The notes below the pieces were generated by a model. That model made no database searches, was not told the origin of the DNA, and saw nothing but the letters and a program-made list of their open reading frames with translations. The translations under genes and the position numbers were made by a program. DNA of 64,000 bases from Trichoplusia ni (taxonomy: Eukaryota > Arthropoda > Insecta > Lepidoptera > Noctuidae): assembly GCF_003590095.1 (NCBI RefSeq), contig NC_039482.1:10991657-11055656 (forward strand). The letters are read 5' to 3'. This document shows positions 13,701-24,279 of this stretch, in pieces (the first letter of the stretch is position 1; each line of letters begins with the position of its first letter).

Positions 13701-16039
13701 AACAGTTCACAAAGCCGAGTGTACACTTATTTACAGGTTCTCAATGAAGCGAACTATCAAACAGAATTGGCTCCGATATTGTTGATAACCTACATACGAG
13801 CTGATTGAATCGCTTTCTGCGTTTATTGCAATCATTCAAAATTATGTCATTCAATTAGAAACGTTACTGGCTGGCGAAGAAAATACGAAAAAAGTTAAAA
13901 AATATTTGTTTCGACGTATATACACAGTAAACATAACTAAGATAACTTCTTCTAAGAAAAAGACATGAAAATGAATTAAAACAACCACACTTAAAAGCAT
14001 TAGGTAATACACTAACTAACAAGAAAACACCGAATTATTTAATAGTACGTCAGTCTGATAATTACAAGATACGTTAAACATCTTTAAAAGACAACCAGGA
14101 AATTGAAAACAGCTCGAGTCATTAACAAACAACTGCGCATTTACCTAATCGTTAATCAATCAATGCGAACATGCTTATAAAATCAAATTTCTTTATGAAC
14201 TACATAATAGATTCGAAGGAGGAAAGTGCAGTACTATAATTTTTTATTTTCACTTCATGTGTTGTTCCATAGTTGTGCTAGCGGACTACGGTGAAATGGA
14301 AAGCGCTTGCGCAACCATGCGCCCGCGCCGGCTGCGCCTGTGTGTGTGTTTATTAGATACTTGTAACAAAATGTTTGTTGCGTGTTCGCCATGTTGAGTA
14401 ATACATTAGGATTTTAGGAACGTATCGAAGTTTTTGTTGTTGTATTGGTTCATATGACAATCCCGTATTTTATTATATGTGATTTTGTTTGCATAGTATT
14501 CGTTTTATAGCTAAAGTTGATATCTAAATCAGTGACAACACGTGTCGCGCTCACTAAGCGCTAAGTACGTAATTAATTGAAACGGTGATAGGTTGTTAAC
14601 CCGTATAGAAACAAAAGTGTCGCATTGCATTCAAAAGCGCATTGCGTATAATAATGTAGAGTTAGTTACGTCAGCTAAAACGGGACAGCATTTCACTCTC
14701 GGAGCGGAAAGCGCGACGCGGAAGGCAAACTTTCTCTTTTGCAGCGCACCGCGCGCATTGAAAAAAGCGCAAGCGCAGATTATAGAATGAACTAGTACCG
14801 CTTAGTCTCGCGCGCACTTATTTACGTAACCAGTAATACACGCTCGCAACACTGTACTGCACACTGATACCGCAACGCAAAAATTCATACTTTGTATACA
14901 TTAGGAACTCCGTTCACGAACGACTATAAACAGCCGGAATACAGCTAACTTCATCAAAATAGTCCCAACCAGTGATATATTCAACAATTTATTCTATATT
15001 GTTCAGCGAAAATAAACAAACATCAATTAAAATGTAGTCGCAATAACAGCACACACGAAACAGTCGCGCGTACAATATCGTGGAAAAATGCGCGCGCGAG
15101 AGCGAGACGACAACAGCGGTGAGGACGCGAGCGAGCTCGAGCGGAGGTCAACGGCTAGCCGCGGTCGTTGCCCTGCTATCGGAGTGACCTACTGAGCGCG
15201 TGACGTCACCGCCGCACCGCGCACGCCGTGGCATTGGTTCACCGCTACCGCGCAGCGCCATCTACAAGCGAGTAGGACAACTATACGTGATCGTCATTGC
15301 ATGATTGTAGGAAATGTAATTAATCAATACACTCCAATGCCAGTCGCTGCTACAAAACTGTTAAATAATTTTGTTTCGGTTGTTACATATTCCAATACAT
15401 AGCGGTTGTATTCTCGTATTGTAAATTTAACAATTTTATTATGCTTGTTTCAGAAATTGAGTTGGAAGGTATTCAGGATCGCTACGTGCAGGTGTTGCGC
15501 AGTTATCTGGAGCACGCTGCACCGCACCATCCTGGGAGGCTGCAAGAACTCTTCGCTAGGATACCTGAGGTAATTAACGACATTGCAACATTCATTTACA
15601 TTCTTTTGCAAATGAAGACAAACATGTCTTGTTTAAGTAGATACCACTAGTTTCTTATATTATAATTATATAGTTTTTGAGTGTATAGATCAATTAAAAA
15701 AAAAGACCATAATACATATCTTGTTACACGCCGAGCTATTGTAGAGAGAGTTGTTATACTTCACTTAAACTCCTATAACTTTGTTAGTCGGAATAGTTGC
15801 ATAAATGCACAATTTATGCGACCGGCTTCGTTACGAAGGGATAAGATAGCAGATTTATCGTCTATCCCGCAAAGCAGAATTTACAAGGCACATTCACAAT
15901 AGAAAGTCCAGGGAAAGCTCTTGATTTCACGATACTAAGTTGTCGTTTTCACTTACAGATCCAAGCGGCGGCGAACTTGTTGCTCGAGAGCAAAATGTTC
16001 TATGTACCTTTCGTGCTGAACTCGGCGGAGATCAGATAG
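1784..16039 (+). CDS. Hr4: Nuclear hormone receptor HR4 (NR6A/GCNF-like), 7 coding exons, 734 aa
   Basis: Ligand-regulated-type transcription factor. In insects HR4 is an ecdysone-inducible receptor of the moulting and metamorphosis cascade. Coding exons: 1784-1883, 8296-9399, 9478-9692, 9776-10171, 11316-11508, 15454-15569, 15959-16039. All have GT/AG junctions and matching phase. The N terminus MTLSRGPCDLDNMSLFQDLK is the HR4 family signature; Met13 is a possible second start. Residues 34-320 are a Pro/Ser-rich A/B region. The two-zinc-finger DNA-binding domain covers 333-401, with cysteines at 333, 336, 350, 353, 369, 375, 385, 388 and 393. The P-box CEGCKGFFKR (350-359) predicts AGGTCA-type half sites. 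A basic hinge follows (KVKYKKHKK), then a ligand-binding-like domain at about 474-734 ending FVLNSAEIR. No canonical AF-2 helix is visible. The ATG context and the acceptor at 1777-1778 support this start. Other first exons are possible because intron 1 holds CpG-rich islands. Confidence 0.93.
2228..2560 (+). repeat. Imperfect direct repeats, probable old repetitive element
   Basis: A motif close to TATTCTGTAAAACCATGACT (about 2237) recurs about 213 bp later with few changes. A second motif beginning AACCGAAC (about 2410) recurs about 119 bp later. The open frames spanning them have no recognisable family. I read this as a diverged dispersed repeat in HR4 intron 1. Confidence 0.4.
4300..4334. 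repeat. Inverted repeat GTGACGCTG / CAGCGTCAC
   Basis: Perfect 9-bp arms (4300-4308 and 4326-4334) around a 17-nt centre, beside a CACGTG E-box at about 4290. It could be a protein-binding site or a chance palindrome. Confidence 0.6.
6690..6980. promoter_or_regulatory. CpG-rich island, candidate alternative HR4 promoter
   Basis: About 290 bp with dense CpG in an otherwise AT-rich intron, 1.3 kb before the large HR4 exon. Open frames in it are low-complexity Arg/Ala/Pro products of GC bias, not genes. Insect nuclear-receptor genes often use several promoters with different first exons, so this is a reasonable place for one, but I see no decisive TATA or splice-donor arrangement. Confidence 0.35.
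8296..9399 (+). CDS. Hr4: HR4 exon 2: A/B region and DNA-binding domain
   Basis: Largest HR4 exon, 1,104 nt. It begins with the last two bases of Gly34, completed by the G at 1883, and ends after the first base of Ala402. GC content is far above the surroundings. It codes the Pro/Ser-rich activation region and then the whole two-finger DNA-binding domain. The open frame continues upstream of 8296, but only through a TTG codon and an AG acceptor at 8294-8295, so the exon does not supply its own start except for an internal Met at MAEAG (codon 8355). Confidence 0.92.
10172..11315 (+). other. HR4 intron 4
   Basis: A 1.1-kb intron between the first and second ligand-binding-domain exons. Consensus GTGAGT donor, acceptor at 11314-11315. 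No other gene or clear repeat seen. Confidence 0.8.
11509..15453 (+). other. HR4 intron 5 with a CpG-rich block near its 3' end
   Basis: A 3.9-kb intron. The first 2.7 kb are AT-rich with nothing recognisable except two TGACGTCA palindromes (11840-11847 and 13330-13337). From about 14.28 kb CpG-rich patches appear, peaking at 15060-15290. No open frame here has family features. Confidence 0.7.
15060..15290. promoter_or_regulatory. CpG-rich block with a perfect CRE, candidate internal promoter or enhancer
   Basis: Dense CpG over about 230 bp, 160 bp before HR4 exon 6. It holds TGACGTCA at 15201-15208, an AGGTCA nuclear-receptor half site at 15145-15150 and an inverted TGACCT at about 15185. 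The composition is like a promoter. Transcription from here in the plus direction would include only the last two HR4 coding exons. A minus-strand transcript is equally possible. Confidence 0.35.
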
Positions 16040-16168
16040 TATATGGCGCAGCAGGGCGTCTAGTTCTCGATGTACGAGCGGCTGACTCCCCGCCCGCGCC
16101 CGCTACCCCGCCGCACCCCCGTCTTATGATCGCACGCGCCACCATGTGTTCACCGCCGCCGCGCCGCG

Positions 16169-16231
16169 CCCGCGCCCTGTGCAGCGCGCCCCGCGCCCTG
16201 GGCAGCGCGCCCCGCGCCCTGTGCAGCGCCG
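16169..16231 (+). repeat. Three 21-bp GC-rich tandem copies just after the HR4 stop
   Basis: Units start at 16169, 16190 and 16211, each close to CCCGCGCCCTGTGCAGCGCG plus one base. The second has one T-to-G change. The array gives Arg/Pro-rich open frames that are composition artefacts. Confidence 0.85.
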
Positions 16232-16509
16232 CGCCAGCACAAGAGTTCGTACAAATGTTCCTACTCGAGCACCGACAATAAGTGCGCCCCGCCAAGTGCG
16301 ACGTTCAGTGACAGTTGAAGTCAACACATTAGTGCGGTACATTTATACCTTTGTTGAGTCGATGAGTGTATTGGTTTATTGTTTAGTAGAGGAATTAAAA
16401 CGTCCCAATTGACAGACTGATTTATTATTAAAATAATTATTACGTAAGGTACCAGGGACTTGAATGCGTGTTTTATACGTGGTAGTGTATACTACATAGT
16501 GTTAAATAG

Positions 16510-16515
16510 AATAAA
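16510..16515 (+). terminator. Candidate proximal HR4 poly(A) signal
   Basis: AATAAA about 470 bp after the HR4 stop codon. Use is inferred from position only. Confidence 0.4.
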
Positions 16516-19500
16516 ATATATTATATTATGTTACTATTTAAATTTGTCAGTCGGAGAATCGCATAATATATTATTTCTGTAAATATAGTTAATACTTTAC
16601 AATATAGATAAGACGTTGTTTTAGACAGAATTGTTTCTTGTAAATGAAATATTGCTGTTTTAGTTTGCATTTTATATTGTCTAGGATAAACCAGTAGGTT
16701 AATTACTGGGTGTGTAATATTGAGAATTTCAATTTAATTTTATATGACTTGTTCGTACATAATGTAAGTAGCACTAAGTACCTACTCTCAGTGTTTACCA
16801 AGACTGCTTGTATACTACTGTACTGTTTACACACTAATATAAAGCGGCGCGATGGCACGCGCGGTTCTTATAGTCACAACTTTTGCATTTTTATTGCCAA
16901 TATTTCGCATAACTCTATACTTGTGCATGTTTCGTTCTGAATGTTTCTCTTCTTTATTCTGGTCTAACTAGCTGTAAGGGTGGCGCGCGCGCCGCTGACG
17001 TCACGCGTGCGGCGCGTGCGCTGCGCACTCGATGCATTTCTAAGCTGACGACGTTATCTTTATGTGCGTAGGTGCTTCGGACATTTATTGATCTTATACT
17101 TTGCTTCCTTTGATGTGTTCAAATGTAATTGTGCTCAATGTACCGCGGTTTAGTTCGGATATTCAAATTTATAGTCATCGTTTGTGTCATGTCATGTCGT
17201 AAACCATTCAACAATATTTTTACGCATCGTTCCTCTATTAAATGTAGATACATTAAAATTGTGTACATATTGCGTTAATCTCGATTGCATAACATATTAC
17301 ATTGATTTAAATCATACAAATAGGGATAAATGCACGAATCATTAATTTAGTAAGAGAACTGAGAACACTGCAATCTATGAATTTATTTCATCACTCGTCA
17401 TCACTGCTTAGCCCTTTAGCATTCCTTTACATTTGTTAAGCCGTAAATCTAATTCCGTCATCTCGTACCACGCAACTAACTGTCTTAAGATTCATGTACA
17501 TAATAATTTAAAGACCAAATCAATAACACCACTAACCATACATTTATAACTAAATAGGTGTAACTAATAATAGCTAAATATATTTCTTGATCACGAAATA
17601 CATCATGCATCTTTAGCCTTCAGAAATACTTGTAACGATCAATTAATATTATCAGACTTTATAAACACACCGACAGTAATCATTTAACCAGATTCGTCCT
17701 GTTCCATTCTATTTTTAAATTTAAATTAAATAAAAATGTTTTTAAATTTTCTGAAGTTGATTTATTAAGGACACACCCAAAAAGTTTCGTAGCAACTAAA
17801 AATGCGCGGTGTATAGAATATACAAAGACTTTCAACCTGACAATTATAATCACTGCCCTTCATTCTCTAACAAGTTATTCGCCGTAACACTTTGTATTAA
17901 TTAATGTTAAAATTTGTAATAAACGTTCCATCAACGGTGAACAGTTACCACTAGCTATAGGGGGCGATGTATGCCTTGATTAAAATAAGTAATTACAACC
18001 AAAAAGTTCGTTCTAAGGACTTAGGTTCTAGTTAATTAGATTTTTTTATGACTTAGCTTTCTCACGGTCGACATCGGCGTATACAGAGCAAATATTAGCC
18101 ACATACCTATTTCGCCTATAAGTAGAGTATCCGCCACCTGACTTCAGTGCCGAAGTAAAATAAACAAATTAATGGTCACTGGTAACATCGCGTACCGGTT
18201 GGCTGACATTAGTGCAGGTCGACCGAGGTACTTGGTACTTTGGTACCTGCGAGAGTTACAAACAGTCGACATAACATGCAAGTGTAATATTAGATAATCC
18301 TGTTACCTGAATGAGCGATACACGTCCGTTCCTCATCGTGTTACCATTAGTTAAGTGTTAGCAATTATTATATATGTTTTGTAAATTATAATTAGTTTGA
18401 ATACAACCAGTTACGATACTGCCATCAAATGCCTAATTAGTTTTCAATTATTTTTTTGTTATAATTTTCGTAAGTTTAATTAAGTTAATGAAGTTGGTGA
18501 AATTATTAGTTAATTGTGATAGTAAACAGTGATAATTGTATCGGAGTAGGTTCACGTTCGATGCGCACGCGCAGCGCTGACGCGGCTCCAACACTAACAC
18601 TCGGTCTCACTGCGTGAACACCTTACGACGATTGGGTAACTATATTTATTTATTCATTTTATCTAACTTAATTATAGATAATTAGTTCATAAAAACACCA
18701 TCAGAACGACGGTGTTAAATCTAAAGTCTGAGGTAAAGATGCCTTTATAGATTTTTAAACATGTAATTGACGGAAATCGTAAATATAACTATAATCGCGA
18801 ATCGTGCATCGTTCTACTAATGTGTATGTAAATGATAATGTATGTAAGTAATATTGACACTTATTTTGTTAGTATCATAGCGTATTGTTAAGGCGAACTG
18901 ACGGCAGTGTATCAAAAGGGAATTAGATTTGTAAGAGTGTTATTGGCGTTGTACAAAGGATAGTATTGTTAGTAATTAAACAATGAAATTGGCGCATTAC
19001 TGGCGAGTACCTAATTAGAATAGTACACGAAGCCCGCAGAGGCTATACATTCACGTAATGTAAATACAAATTATGCTTGACGTGTAAGGCGGCCGCTCGC
19101 TTTCGTTGCACTTCTAAATTATTTGCTATTGTGAAATAGGCCTTTTTCGCCTCTTCGTCTAATTTAATCTATGGAACTCGTAGTATGTAAACTTTTGAAT
19201 ATCAAAATTGACTGACCGATTCATAGGTGACGTTTAAATGGTTTGCTTCTGCTTGCTATCTATTTTTTAATGAGTTTGCATAAAATAAGTGCCGCCGGTG
19301 TCGGGCCCCGCCCGCGCCGGACGGACACGACCGGCTCCGCACCGACTCGCGACGATACCACCTCGTGTTTATAGACATACTACACATACGGTTCTGTGTC
19401 ACCTGTACTGACCCAAAGCCGCATGTCAACGTATTACAATTGTATAAGTAAGCGTCAATTACCTGTAAACTATACTAACGGTAATCATAATGTACTTGTA

Positions 19501-20623
19501 AGATAGCATACCTAAACCAATGTAACGATCCCACGCAGCCAGTGCCGGAGCCGGCTCGTAGATAATACTGCAAAAATATTTTGACTGATATAGTTATGTA
19601 ATAAACATAATAATGTTAATATATTTATAAGGGTGTAACAAAAACTTAATGCATTTCACAATTTCTTTACAGTCCATAAGAGAATAATTAACTACATGTA
19701 AGATGTTACATGCGGCATATCGATGTTACGTGTAACATTATTGTGACGAAATATTTTCACATTCGTAGTGTAAGGTTTGTTGTGTATAAAAATAGTGTTT
19801 CAAGTATTTCGGGTAAAAGAAGGGTTGAACATTTGTGTACATTAGACATTGTATTAAATAAAAAAATAGTTATGAAATCGAGTGTAACGCCGTAAGAGAA
19901 TATATATTTGGAAACGTTGACGAGTGTTTGTTGTATGTAATTACATGTCACAGATGGATATTTGAACTCTAAGTACATATAGATATATATTCTACGAGTT
20001 AAACTTCATGTTTTAATCAAATAATTACAGTAATCAATATTTTGTTACAGTTACACGAACAAACACGTTTCGCTTGTCTTTCTTATTTCGATGTTTCCAC
20101 ACATTTTGTGTCCACTTTTCAAATAAATAGAATCACGGATTGTATTAGTTGTCGAGCGCGTCGGGGAGAGCGCCCCTCAGATGGGCCCTGCTCCGGATGG
20201 CGGCTCCACTATTTATATAAGAGTTCAATGCGATTGAGTGTGCTGTATTTCACGTATTTAGTTGGGCTCGCTCAATACCAAGACTTATGCTTTCAGACGT
20301 AGCCTATACTTTAAGTATTATCGATACATTAGGATTCTATGTTTATACGTAGCAAATCACATTAGTTGCTGGTTGCTGTACCGTTGTCGATGGAATAAGG
20401 CTGTTGTTATTTCGACCAAGTTAAGATGTACAGAGTTAGCAGTACACACTCGGAGGCGTCTTGTGTCTCGTTGAGTCGTGCGCCGGCATAGTCAATCGAA
20501 TGTGGTCTGGTTTGCCAAGAGAAGTTACCTACAGTTGTGTTTAGTTAGCGATGCATAACGTGTTTGTACTATAATTTGTTTTTTAGTTGTACTCTTGGAA
20601 ATCAATGGTTAATAATTTAAGAA

Positions 20624-20629
20624 AATAAA
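20624..20629 (+). terminator. Candidate distal HR4 poly(A) signal
   Basis: AATAAA followed by TGTATGTGAAATAT, a plausible GU-rich downstream element. It would give a 4.6-kb 3' UTR. Confidence 0.35.
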
Positions 20630-20699
20630 TTGTATGTGAAATATATAAAGTGATTTTATTATCCTCTTTTTCGGTTCATCGAAAATCGCATCTTTTTTC

Positions 20700-20825
20700 A
20701 TGGTGGTAAGTTGAGTTGGTTAAAAGTCGCTTTGAGGCAGCGGGTTCAACTCGCGGCCCCACCGCCGCGTCAGCTCATGATAAAAAACTACGGTTAGGAC
20801 CAAAACTCGTCGAGCTATCCCGATA
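20700..20825 (+). repeat. Dispersed repeat, copy 1 (shared with about 53.99 kb)
   Basis: The tail reading GCTCATGATAAAAAACTACG, then GGACCAAAACTCGTCGAGCT and CGATAAATACG, matches the tail of the element near 54 kb. Both copies begin with a GC-rich self-complementary head. The family is an interspersed lepidopteran-type repeat with no coding capacity. Confidence 0.6.
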
Positions 20826-21836
20826 AATACGCTAATTAAAATTATGATTCTGCCTCATGAAAGCTATATTTTGAAATCTATTTATAAAACCTAAGCAACA
20901 GCATGCTATGTTGTGAACTTTGCTGGGCCGTTTCTTCTTCACAGCAAAAGCACTTAATAAGCGGTGAAGGGTGGGCGTTACAAGTAGATGTCTGTGTAAA
21001 ATATTTGTCGTTGAAATAGTGCTATCTTGAATTTTCCTGTCTATCTTGGATTTTGATTTTGATCCCATGTGTCAAATAACCGTCAAAGTTCTAATGAGCA
21101 TTCCAAAAAAAAAATTATACACCAGTTATGCTTGTCTTGCATTCACTGCATATTTTTAATCAACTTCAGTCAAACCAGATCGTGCTGTTGCTTATCTTGG
21201 TTGGCTTGATAACTAATTAAAGGAAACAGGTCAGAAAGATAAAGTAAATCCGACAAGCTTTAGCTATACTTATTTAGCTTTAAGTTCATTTTTGTTACTA
21301 CGAAATAACTACGTCGAAATTAATGTCGTCAATAAGCATAATTTTCATTTGAACATTCTTTTTAAATGATTGACTCTTGGTTTAATCGGTATAAATGCTT
21401 GTTCACTCGTATAAAATGTTTAGCATTGGTTAATAATCATGAGAGAGAGCTATAGTTACCTACTCACAATAGACCTTGTATTTTCTATTAATGCATCCAT
21501 GTTTGCCTTATTTTGTGATTCACTTTGTCCCTACTCATCCAATTTGAATTACTGCCCTCTATTGGCGAATAGTAAAAGCTCATCAACCATTTTCAACGCT
21601 GTCGGAATATGTTTATTATCTAGATGGCAGCACTGGCTTTTAGTCATAAAATTAATACTGTGTAACATTTTATTTAAGCCTGATTGGATATTATTTGAAA
21701 GATAATTTATTAACATTTTTAGCATTTTTGAATAAAACTAAGACCAACTTTATAACTGCTGACTAATGACAAATCATTGAGAATAGACTAACTTGTTTTA
21801 TCTGTGCAAAACTCCTGCCTCCGCCTGAATGATTAT
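20826..21836. other. Intergenic region between HR4 and eIF3i
   Basis: AT-rich. No conserved open frame, RNA gene or clear repeat seen. It should contain the eIF3i promoter at its right end. Confidence 0.5.
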
Positions 21837-21848
21837 CCTTCTCCTTCT
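21837..21848 (+). promoter_or_regulatory. Pyrimidine (TOP-like) tract upstream of eIF3i
   Basis: CCTTCTCCTTCT lies 83-94 nt before the eIF3i start codon. A run beginning with C at the mRNA start is the hallmark of TOP mRNAs, which encode translation factors and ribosomal proteins. It would matter only if transcription starts within the tract. Confidence 0.35.
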
Positions 21849-21930
21849 GTCAAAATTGTCTGCCGCTTGCCACATGTCAGATAATAGTTATTGTGATTTT
21901 ACTAAAATTTTAATATAAAACAATAAAAAA

Positions 21931-24228
21931 ATGGTACGTTATACTTCTAGATGCAGTGAAATATCTTATAACAAGCTTACGTTAAAGATTGCGAAGTATT
22001 TTTTGGTGGTTACAAACTGAACATGTTAGCATGGTTTCATGAATAATTCCGTTTCAGAAACCTCTTATGCTCCAAGGGCACGAGCGTGCCATCACACAGA
22101 TCAAGTATAATCGTGAAGGTGACTTGCTGTTCTCCGCCGCTAAAGATTCGAAGCCGAACGTGTGGTGGTCTCTGAACGGTGAACGTCTTGGTACATTCAA
22201 TGGACACGGAGGTGTCGTCTGGTGTCTGGATGTGGACTGGCAGACCATACACCTCATTACCGGAGGTGGTGACAGTTCTTGCAGGTAAATAACGCTTGCT
22301 AACTCTTTGGAATGTTTTAATGTAAACTAGGGTTATGTCCGTTTATGTTTGTAGTAAAGTATTTCCTTGTTTCCAACTTAACATTTATGTAGGAAAAACT
22401 AGATTTGAATTAAAAGCCTTAAAAAGAGATTAAACCGTTTTGAGACATTTATTTTATAAACTAATATTATAATTTGTCATTAAACTTAATAATTGTTTAA
22501 TCATAATATGAGTATACAAAGTATCAGCAAGTGCTGGACACTTACTGCATCATACATTATTACATATTATTGAATAATAGTTTACAGAAGTACTATTTTA
22601 AGAGTTGAGAAAAATGACTGAATTAAATGCAAATACATCACAGAAAACTACACCTAATTATATTACCTTCAAATCAATATCTTTATTCTTACTTTCAGAT
22701 TGTGGGATTTAGAGACCGGCAGGAATATAGCAACAATCAAAACTAACTCATCCGTGAGAACATGTAACTTCAGTTACAGCGCCACTCAGGCCGCCTACAC
22801 CACTGACAAAGCCATGGGTCACCCTTGTGAGGTAAACCACAGCTAATTTATCAACTTTTGTATGTTTTATTAGATCTATTTTTATGAAACCCACAGCTGG
22901 ACTGCCTTTTCTGTTTATCATATTCTTGTTTTGGAATAATGAGTCATTCTTATTATATAAGATTTGGAATAATCAGCCCCTCTTTTATAGTGAAGACTAA
23001 ATGAATCTTATTGGTTCCAGTACCCATAGATGCTTGTCATGTTATATAATCTACGAACGGATTTAACAAGAATTAATGCCACTGGAGGCCGTTTGTTCAC
23101 TAATAGTAATAAGCATTACTATTAATATTTCAAGGGAGAAATATAATTTAACTATTTATTCTTACAGGTATTTGTTATTGACACAAGGACTATTGATGAC
23201 TCCGTCTCAAGCCAGACCCCAACCCTGAAGTGGGAGATCACAGATACAAAGGTCACATCAATGGTGTGGGGCCTTCTTGATGAGACCCTCATCACTGGTC
23301 ACGAGGCTGGAGACATTATTCAGTGGGATCTGAGGGTAAGACCTTATTTATGAAGATGTTTTTGAAGATGTTGGATGTAAAATTCTTGTATTTTGTGTAA
23401 TAACACCCCATAAATATTTCAAATGTATTGTTTTGTTTAAGTTTTTGTAACTTTTCAAGCATTTTTATTCATTATAATGAGAGTCCTGTGTATGTTTTTA
23501 AACATAAGTTTCTTTTTTCAAAATTGAGTCCCGCATTAAAGAAATTGAATCCTTGTGTCGCATGGGGTTTCACAAACATTCATGTCACATGCACAGTTAC
23601 ACCCAGACTCGGCACAAGCAATTGTGGAACACACAAATGCTAGTTCTACGCGGGGATCGAACCCGCGACACATCGTGCTCAAAGGGTTTCGTGTAGTGAC
23701 CTCAACCTCTTGGCTATACATGCAGTCGGGTATGTGTGGAGATAATTTTAATTCCTTTTGTTTTTACAGACTGGAAAGAAAATCCACTCAGTAAAGGAAC
23801 ACACGCACCAGGTCCACGACATGCAGCTGTCGCGTGACGGAACCATGTTCATCACCGCCTCAAAGGATCAAACCGCCAAATTATTCGACACCGCCTCGCT
23901 CGAGCTCCTCAAGGAGTACAAGACTGAGCGTCCAGTGAACTCCGCTGCCCTCAGTCCCATCCTAGACCACGTAGTACTTGGAGGAGGTCAGGACGCTATG
24001 GAAGTAACAACTACCTCCACCAGACAGGGCAAGTTCGACGCACGATTCTTCCACTTGGTATTTGAAGAGGAATTCGGTCGTATTAAGGGACATTTCGGTC
24101 CCATCAACAGTTTGGCCTTCCACCCCGATGGCAAGAGCTACGCTTCTGGCGGTGAGGACGGTTACGTACGTGTGCAGAGCTTCGATCAATCCTACTTCGA
24201 TTATACCTTTGACTACAACAGAGAGTAA
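21931..24228 (+). CDS. eIF3i: Eukaryotic translation initiation factor 3 subunit I, 5 coding exons, 329 aa
   Basis: WD40 subunit of the eIF3 complex, which recruits the 40S ribosome to mRNA in the cytoplasm. Coding exons: 21931-21933 (ATG only), 22058-22284, 22699-22831, 23168-23335, 23770-24228. The joined protein starts MKPLMLQGHERAITQIKYNR, as in the family. Repeats containing GH and WD-type pairs follow (GHGGVVWCLDV, RLWDLETG, ITGHEAGDIIQWDLR, ASKDQTAKLFD, GHFGPINSLAFHPDG). The conserved insert around GGGQDAMEVTTTSTRQGKFD and the C terminus SYFDYTFDYNRE are typical. Length 329 aa is close to other animals (about 325). The start was chosen because the family Met precedes Lys-Pro-Leu and an ATG|GTACGT donor sits 124 nt upstream of the acceptor. 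The gene is tail-to-tail with PP6; its poly(A) signal is at 24274. Confidence 0.95.
23551..23735 (-). mobile_element. tRNA-headed SINE in eIF3i intron 4
   Basis: On the minus strand a box-A-like TAGCCAAGAGG (within 23700-23716) and a box-B GGGTTCGATCC (23654-23664) are spaced as in a tRNA-derived Pol III promoter. A tail follows that runs through GTGTGTTCCACAATTGCTTG and ends near CATGCGACACAAGG. It does not fold as a complete tRNA gene, so it is a SINE copy. Boundaries are approximate and I could not read a target-site duplication. Confidence 0.6.
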
Positions 24229-24273
24229 ATATAAGAAAGGTATTAGTAATCTTAAAACAATATTATAAATGTC

Positions 24274-24279
24274 AATAAA
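24274..24279 (+). terminator. eIF3i poly(A) signal
   Basis: AATAAA 46 nt after the stop codon, followed by a T/G-rich stretch. Standard spacing for a short 3' UTR. Confidence 0.75.

Larger units (their letters stand above)
16040..20650 (+). other. HR4 3' region, probably a long 3' UTR
   Basis: There is no further coding exon after the TAG at 16037-16039. The first 220 bp are very GC-rich and include a 21-bp tandem repeat. Poly(A) signals AATAAA are present at 16510-16515 and 20624-20629; the latter is followed by TG-rich sequence, so a 3' UTR of up to 4.6 kb is possible. A perfect CRE lies at 16996-17003 inside a CpG-rich patch. Confidence 0.45.

Noticed and set aside
23641..23720. Possible tRNA gene (minus strand)
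   Set aside because: Box A and box B are present, but no acceptor stem or anticodon arm closes properly and a SINE tail follows.
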